This document shows positions 35,351 to 39,778 of a stretch of 39,778 nt of DNA, piece after piece; position 1 is the stretch's first letter, and each line of letters begins with the position of its first letter. Source of the DNA: Desulfovibrio sp. A2 (GTDB lineage: Bacteria > Desulfobacterota > Desulfovibrionia > Desulfovibrionales > Desulfovibrionaceae). The stretch is taken from the NCBI RefSeq assembly GCF_000226255.1, contig NZ_AGFG01000046.1, positions 1 through 39,778 of the forward strand, read 5' to 3'. The position numbers and the translations under genes are program-made. Under the pieces are notes generated by a model. It was not told where the DNA came from. It saw only the letters and a list, made by a program, of their open reading frames with translations, and made no database searches.

Positions 35351-36145
35351 TCAGCGGTCCACCAGCGGGCTGGCCGCCCGCAAGAGGTGCAGCATCATCG
35401 GGTCCATGCCGATGATGAATTCGCGGATCTTGTCCGCCATGATGGTGAACAGCATGCCGATGAAAAAGAAACCCACGGCGATCTTGAGCGGAAAACCGAT
35501 CATCAGCAGGTTCATCTGCGGGGCCGCGCGGGCCATCAGCGCCAGCGCCAGCTCCACCAGAAACAGCGAGACCAGCACCGGCGCGGCGATCTTGACGGCC
35601 AGCACGAACATGGAGCCGGAAAGGGCCAGCATCTCCTTGACCAGCGGCGCACCCAGCAGAAGTCCGCCGGGGGGCACCAGCTCGAAGGTGCGCACGAAGG
35701 CCCGCAGCATGTACAGGTGGCCGTCCAGCACCAGGAAGGTGAGCATGGCCACCATGTACAGGAGGTGCGAGGTGATGCTGACGTTGGCCCCGGTCAGCGG
35801 GTCGGCCAGGGTGATCATGGTGAAGCCCATCTGGGTGGCCAGCAGCTGGCCACCGGTCTGGATGCCCGCGAACAGGAAATGCACGGTCATGCCCAGCATC
35901 AGGCCCAGGACCAGTTCCCCGGCCAGCAGCACCACCAGCGAAAAGGGATGCGCGGGCATCTGCCCGCCCGGCAGGGACACGTGCGGCCACAGCGCCAGGG
36001 TGAACACCAGGCACAGCGCCGCCTTGACCTGCATGGGGGCCGCCTCGCCCCCGAAGAAGGGCAGCAGGAACAGCACAAGGCTCACCCGCATGAAGGTGAG
36101 CAGCAGGCTGAGCATGGAGGCGGCGTCGAGGGCGAACAGATCCAT
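35351..36145 (-). CDS. fliR: Flagellar biosynthesis protein FliR
   Basis: 264 aa, six hydrophobic segments and the typical FliR pattern: FMRVSLVLFLLPFFGGEAAP near the N-terminus, VHFLFAGIQTGGQLLATQMGFTMITLADP in the middle. It belongs to the export gate (FliPQR) in the inner membrane. The start at 36145 (MDLFAL) matches family length, but the Shine-Dalgarno is poor. First gene of the minus-strand flagellar series here; FliP/FliQ are not in the window. Confidence 0.93.
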   Translation of the reverse strand: MDLFALDAASMLSLLLTFMRVSLVLFLLPFFGGEAAPMQVKAALCLVFTLALWPHVSLPGGQMPAHPFSLVVLLAGELVLGLMLGMTVHFLFAGIQTGGQLLATQMGFTMITLADPLTGANVSITSHLLYMVAMLTFLVLDGHLYMLRAFVRTFELVPPGGLLLGAPLVKEMLALSGSMFVLAVKIAAPVLVSLFLVELALALMARAAPQMNLLMIGFPLKIAVGFFFIGMLFTIMADKIREFIIGMDPMMLHLLRAASPLVDR

Positions 36146-36424
36146 GGCCGCGCCACAGCAAGATGCGGGCCACGGCCCCGGACGCGGCGCAACGCCGGAA
36201 ACCGGCGCGCCGGGCCATCGGGCCCCTTGGGCGGAAAGGGGCCGCATCGACGGAAACCCGTCGCTTCCGGGCTCCCGGTCTCCCGGCTGACGCGAGCATT
36301 CCGGCGGCGGCAACCCCTGCATGCTCGGCGCTGGACACAACGCCCCTTCGGAGGCATCCTGCGGGCATGCTCGGCATCTCCCTGCCTTCCGACCGGGAAC
36401 ACCCCCGCCCCCAACGGTGAAACC

Positions 36425-38548
36425 ATGCCCGACACACCCGACACGCCAGAAACCCCCACGCCACGCCCGGCCGCCGCAACAGGGTCCACCCCGCCGCCCC
36501 CCTCCGGCCCCGCCTGCCCGGTGCCGCCGCGCGGGCTGGGCGACAAGCTGCTCTGCGCCGCACTGCCCTTCGTGGAAAGCCTGCGCGGCTATTCCATGCA
36601 AGCGTTGCGCGCCGACGTGCTGGCCGCGCTCACCGTGGCCGTGGTGGCCCTGCCGCAGTCCATGGCCTATGCGGTCATCGCCGGGGTGCACCCCAAATAC
36701 GGGCTGTACGCGGCCATCGTGCCGGTGATCGTGGCCGCGCTGTGGGGGGCCTCGCGCTATCTCGTGGCCGGGCCCACCAACGCCATCGCCATGCTGCTCT
36801 TCGCCACCATGGCCGAAACCGTGGTCAACGGCGCGCCCCTGTCCACGCTGCCCGAAGAAACGCGCATGGCCTACGTGTTCGGCGTGGCCATCCTGGCCGG
36901 GCTGCTGCAGGTGGGCATGGGGCTGGCCCGGCTGGGCGAGCTGGTGCACTTCATCTCCCATTCGGTGATGGTGGGCTTCACGGCCGGGGCGGCCGTGCTC
37001 ATCGCCGTGGGCCAGCTCAAGAACCTGCTGGGGGTGAGCATCGGGCAGGCCCCCACGTTCATCGGGCTTGTGCTGTCCACCCTGCGCCATCTGCCCCAGA
37101 CCAACCCGTGGGCGCTGGGCACGGGGCTGTTCGCCATGGCCGTGGCCCTGACCATCGCGCGGGTGCACCGCCGCCTGCCCGCCGCGTTCCTGGCCGTGGC
37201 GGCGTCCGGCTTCGCGGCGTGGGCGCTGGACCTTTCCGCGCACGGGGTGAAGGTGGTGGGGGCCATCCCCGCCGGGTTGCCGCCCTTTTCGCTGCCCCCC
37301 GCGCCCGACGCGCAGGTGATGCGCGACCTGTTCATGCCCGCCCTGGCCATAGCCCTGCTGGGCGTGGTGGAGGCGCTGTCCATCGCCAAGACCCTGGCGG
37401 GCGCGCGGGGCGAACAGGTGGACGGCAGCCGCGAATTCGTGGCCCAGGGGCTGGCCAACATCGCGGCCGGGTTCTTTTCCGGCATTCCGGGCAGCGGTTC
37501 GTTCACCCGCAGCGCCGTCAATTTCGTGGCCGGGGCGCGCACCCGCTTCGCCGGGGCGCTTTCCGGCGTGATCACCCTGCTGGCGGTGCTGCTGCTGGCC
37601 CCGCTGGCCGCGTACATTCCCATCGCCGCGCTGGCGGGCATCCTGATGATCATCGCCTGGGGCATGATCGACAAGCACGGCATCGCCCTGGCGCTGAAGG
37701 CCACCCGCGCCGACCGCACGGTGCTGCTGGCCACCTTTGCCGCCACCCTGCTGCTGGACCTGGAAAAGGCCGTGTTCGTGGGCGTGCTGCTGTCGCTGGT
37801 GCTGTTTTTGCGCAAGGTGTCGCACCCGCTGGTGACGCGCATGGACACCTGCGACAGCCCGGAATTGCAGGGACTGCCCGCCGGGCCGTGCTGCCCCAAC
37901 CTGGCCGTGTACTCCATAGAGGGCACGCTGTTCTTCGGGGCCGTGGACGAGCTGGAGCAGCGGCTGTACGAGTACGAGGATTTCGGCCACCGCGCGGTGA
38001 TTCTGCACCTGCGCCAGGTGCACTGGGTGGACGCCACGGGGGTGCACGCCTTCCAGCAGTTCCTGCGCAAGTGCCAGCGGCGCGGGGTGGCCCTGGTGCT
38101 GAGCGGGGTGAAGCCCGCCGTGCGCACGGTGTTCGAGCGCGCGGGCCTAGTGCCGCAACTGGGCGCGGACAACATGGCGGAAACCCTGTCCGACGCGCTG
38201 GCCCTGTGCTACCGCCGCTACCTGAAGGGCGCGGTGTGCGACGCCTGCAAGACATCCAACAAGGGGCGTTGCCGCCGCGAACATCATGCGGAAGGCCCGG
38301 CCGTGACAAACGGAGCGGACGGCGCGGGGGACCACGCAGGGCAAGGCGCACCCCCCGGCATGGCTGCCGATGCACCCGCGCACGACGCGCTTCTGCCCGT
38401 GGTCATCGGTTTCGGCTCCGGGTCCGTCGCCCCGCCGCGCGGGGCGCCAAACGGGGCAACGAGCGACGCGCCGAACAACGCCAAGGCCGGGCCGGATGGC
38501 CCTGATGATGGAGACGCCAACCGCTCTGGCGGGGATGGCCACGCATGA
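36425..38548 (+). CDS. SulP-family anion transporter with STAS domain
   Basis: 707 aa. A Pro-rich cytoplasmic N-terminus (1-45) leads to a transmembrane domain of about 12-14 segments (about 50-470) with the SulP stretch ALPQSMAYAVIAGVHPKYGLYAAIVP and a later FFSGIPGSGSFTRSAVNF. A STAS domain (about 495-600) has LHLRQVHWVDATGVHAF. SulP proteins move sulfate, bicarbonate or dicarboxylates; a sulfate or other anion uptake role suits this organism but is not proven. After STAS comes a CDACKTSNKGRC cysteine motif and a ~100-residue Gly/Ala/Asp/Pro-rich tail of unknown purpose. ATG 36425 has no strong ribosome site. It overlaps the next ORF by four bases (ATGA). Confidence 0.9.
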   Translation: MPDTPDTPETPTPRPAAATGSTPPPPSGPACPVPPRGLGDKLLCAALPFVESLRGYSMQALRADVLAALTVAVVALPQSMAYAVIAGVHPKYGLYAAIVPVIVAALWGASRYLVAGPTNAIAMLLFATMAETVVNGAPLSTLPEETRMAYVFGVAILAGLLQVGMGLARLGELVHFISHSVMVGFTAGAAVLIAVGQLKNLLGVSIGQAPTFIGLVLSTLRHLPQTNPWALGTGLFAMAVALTIARVHRRLPAAFLAVAASGFAAWALDLSAHGVKVVGAIPAGLPPFSLPPAPDAQVMRDLFMPALAIALLGVVEALSIAKTLAGARGEQVDGSREFVAQGLANIAAGFFSGIPGSGSFTRSAVNFVAGARTRFAGALSGVITLLAVLLLAPLAAYIPIAALAGILMIIAWGMIDKHGIALALKATRADRTVLLATFAATLLLDLEKAVFVGVLLSLVLFLRKVSHPLVTRMDTCDSPELQGLPAGPCCPNLAVYSIEGTLFFGAVDELEQRLYEYEDFGHRAVILHLRQVHWVDATGVHAFQQFLRKCQRRGVALVLSGVKPAVRTVFERAGLVPQLGADNMAETLSDALALCYRRYLKGAVCDACKTSNKGRCRREHHAEGPAVTNGADGAGDHAGQGAPPGMAADAPAHDALLPVVIGFGSGSVAPPRGAPNGATSDAPNNAKAGPDGPDDGDANRSGGDGHA

Positions 38549-39633
38549 GCGAGCGCATCCGCCACGCGCCCGGATCCGGGTCCACGGGACTTTCCGGTGG
38601 CTTCGGCGACCGTTCCGGCCATGATCCGGCCCGCGCGGCGCGCTTTCGGCGCGCCCACCGGCCCGGCGACACGGTGCGCGGCGTGTTCCTGCGCCCGGCG
38701 GCGCAGTCGGCGGCCTTTGCCGGGCCTGGTGCCGCCCCCGGCGGGCTGGGTTGGGCCGACATCGAAGGGCAGACCCTGCTGGCCTCCATGCCTGCCTTTC
38801 CGAAACCCGGCACGGAGTTGCTCTTCCTGGTGGAGCGCACGGAGCCAGACATCGTGCTGCGCCTGCTGGCCGAGGGCGACGGAGCGGGCGCACCGCCCCC
38901 CTCGCCCGCCCGCCTGGCCGCCGACTACGCCGCCGCGCGCGACCGGCTGGACGCCCGGCTTGCCGGGGCGCGGTTCGCGGGATGGGCAGCAGCGACCTCG
39001 ACGGCCACAGCGGTCGAACATCCTGACGCCGAGGAACAGGCCGCACCCTGTCCCCCCTTCACCGCCACCGCCGCCGCGCACCACGCGGCCCTTGCCGCGC
39101 ATGTGGCCGAAGACGCGGAAACCGCCGCGCTGTTCCTGGCCTGCCAACGCGCCCGGCTGGCCTTGCTGCCCGTGCTGCGCGCGGCACATCCCGGCGTGAC
39201 GCTGCTGCACCTGCCATGGCTGTGCCCCACGGTCCGCGCGCTGGACTGCGCGGTGCTGCCGCCGCCACCGGATGCCACGGGCGGCGGATTGACCCGCATC
39301 CTGCTGGGCGGGATAATCGGCCCTACCAGCGCCATGGGCACGCCGGGCAACCCCACCGGCAGCGCAGCACCCCTTTCCTCTCCGGGGCGCTTCCTGCTGC
39401 ACGGCCTGCTGCGGCCCGCCACCCCGCAGGCTCCGGCCCGGCTGGCCTTCCGGATCATAGCGGAGCGTCCGGACAGTCTCGATGCGCTGCTGGAACCGCT
39501 CGTGGCCGAGGTGCAGACCATTGGCGCCATGGAGACGGCCCTGCTGTCCACCGGCCCCCTGCCCGCCGGGCCGTCCGACCCTCTGGGGCTGCTGCTGGCC
39601 CCCTTGCACGGCGGCCCCGGCCTGCTTACCTGA
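38545..39633 (+). CDS. Unrecognised protein, possibly FliK-like N-terminal module
   Basis: 362 aa, Ala/Pro-rich, no signal peptide. A segment of about 40-110 (GDTVRGVFLRP ... IEGQTLLASMPAFPKPGTELLFLVERTEPDIVLRLL) resembles the small beta-rich module seen at the start of some FliK-like hook-length proteins. The central part is a disordered linker, and the last 130 residues contain helical and hydrophobic stretches. This similarity is only by eye. The start overlaps the SulP stop as ATGA, so it is translated with the transporter gene. Function not assigned. Confidence 0.6.
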   Translation: MSERIRHAPGSGSTGLSGGFGDRSGHDPARAARFRRAHRPGDTVRGVFLRPAAQSAAFAGPGAAPGGLGWADIEGQTLLASMPAFPKPGTELLFLVERTEPDIVLRLLAEGDGAGAPPPSPARLAADYAAARDRLDARLAGARFAGWAAATSTATAVEHPDAEEQAAPCPPFTATAAAHHAALAAHVAEDAETAALFLACQRARLALLPVLRAAHPGVTLLHLPWLCPTVRALDCAVLPPPPDATGGGLTRILLGGIIGPTSAMGTPGNPTGSAAPLSSPGRFLLHGLLRPATPQAPARLAFRIIAERPDSLDALLEPLVAEVQTIGAMETALLSTGPLPAGPSDPLGLLLAPLHGGPGLLT

Positions 39634-39778
39634 TGCCGGGTATCGGCAACATTCTTCCGGGAAGGCTCCGCCTCCCCGGACCCCTCCGGCAAAGGGGCCA
39701 CGCCCCTTTGCGAACTCTTTCTGGGGGCTGCGCCGTATCCCGAAATGCGCTCGCGTGACCATCAATTACTCGTAATTT
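39634..39778. repeat. GC-rich palindromic element at right window edge
   Basis: GCAAAGGGGC (39689-39698) pairs with GCCCCTTTGC (39702-39711) within GGCTCCGCCTCCCCGGACCCC-type text. This style of element is common in Desulfovibrio-type intergenic DNA (from memory). No ORF beyond the window's edge can be judged. Confidence 0.5.

Overview
The window is high-GC bacterial DNA that looks like a sulfate-reducing Desulfovibrionaceae member (Desulfovibrio / Nitratidesulfovibrio type). The pointers are a sulfonate-respiration lyase (SuyAB), several two-component systems, a flagellar block in the order fliR-flhB-flhA-flhF-flhG-fliA-cheY-fliL, a sulfate-type SulP permease, and GC-rich hairpins at both window ends. 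The genus is inferred from gene content and style; no rRNA is present. I see no tRNA, IS element, prophage or CRISPR array.

Layout. (1) 121-5628, minus strand: a lone receiver-domain regulator, a phosphoenolpyruvate-synthase-like protein that has lost its catalytic swivelling His (Gln542 instead), and a Cache-type histidine kinase. (2) 5888-8457, plus strand: a second membrane histidine kinase overlapping an NtrC-type sigma-54 activator. (3) 8793-20041: a sulfolactate island. A GntR/UTRA regulator on the plus strand closes one end. All other genes run on the minus strand from suyA at 20041: suyA-suyB, a tripartite tricarboxylate-type transporter (tctC-tctB-tctA), a TerC-family membrane protein, a LarA-family nickel racemase homologue, a chemoreceptor and an Ldh/ComC-family 2-hydroxyacid dehydrogenase. 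Import of sulfolactate, adjustment of its stereochemistry (LarA and/or Ldh) and cleavage to pyruvate plus sulfite would feed sulfite to the organism's respiratory sulfite reductase. (4) 20741-26499: a small membrane/coiled-coil protein, then an amino-acid module: class IV aminotransferase, tyrosine phenol-lyase, aromatic amino-acid permease, RidA, and a divergent Crp/Fnr-family regulator. (5) 26903-36145, minus strand: flagellar export and regulation genes. (6) 36425-39633, plus strand: a SulP anion transporter with STAS domain, overlapping an unrecognised ORF.

Regulation visible in the sequence. Two separate motif sets stand out. The arms GTCTTAT and GCAAGAC occur in the suyA promoter, between its -35 and -10, and again upstream of the GntR gene. 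A CRP-spaced dyad (T/C)GTAG-N6-CTACA occurs three times: before the aminotransferase, before tyrosine phenol-lyase and before the Crp/Fnr gene. Each time a TACG -10-like element lies 29.5-30.5 bp from the dyad centre. The regulator's recognition helix differs from CRP at the positions expected to read the altered base pair. This looks like an undescribed, autoregulated tyrosine-catabolism regulon.

Clear intrinsic terminators separate suyB from tctC, tctA from terC, tyrosine phenol-lyase from its permease, and close the gntR and ridA ends.
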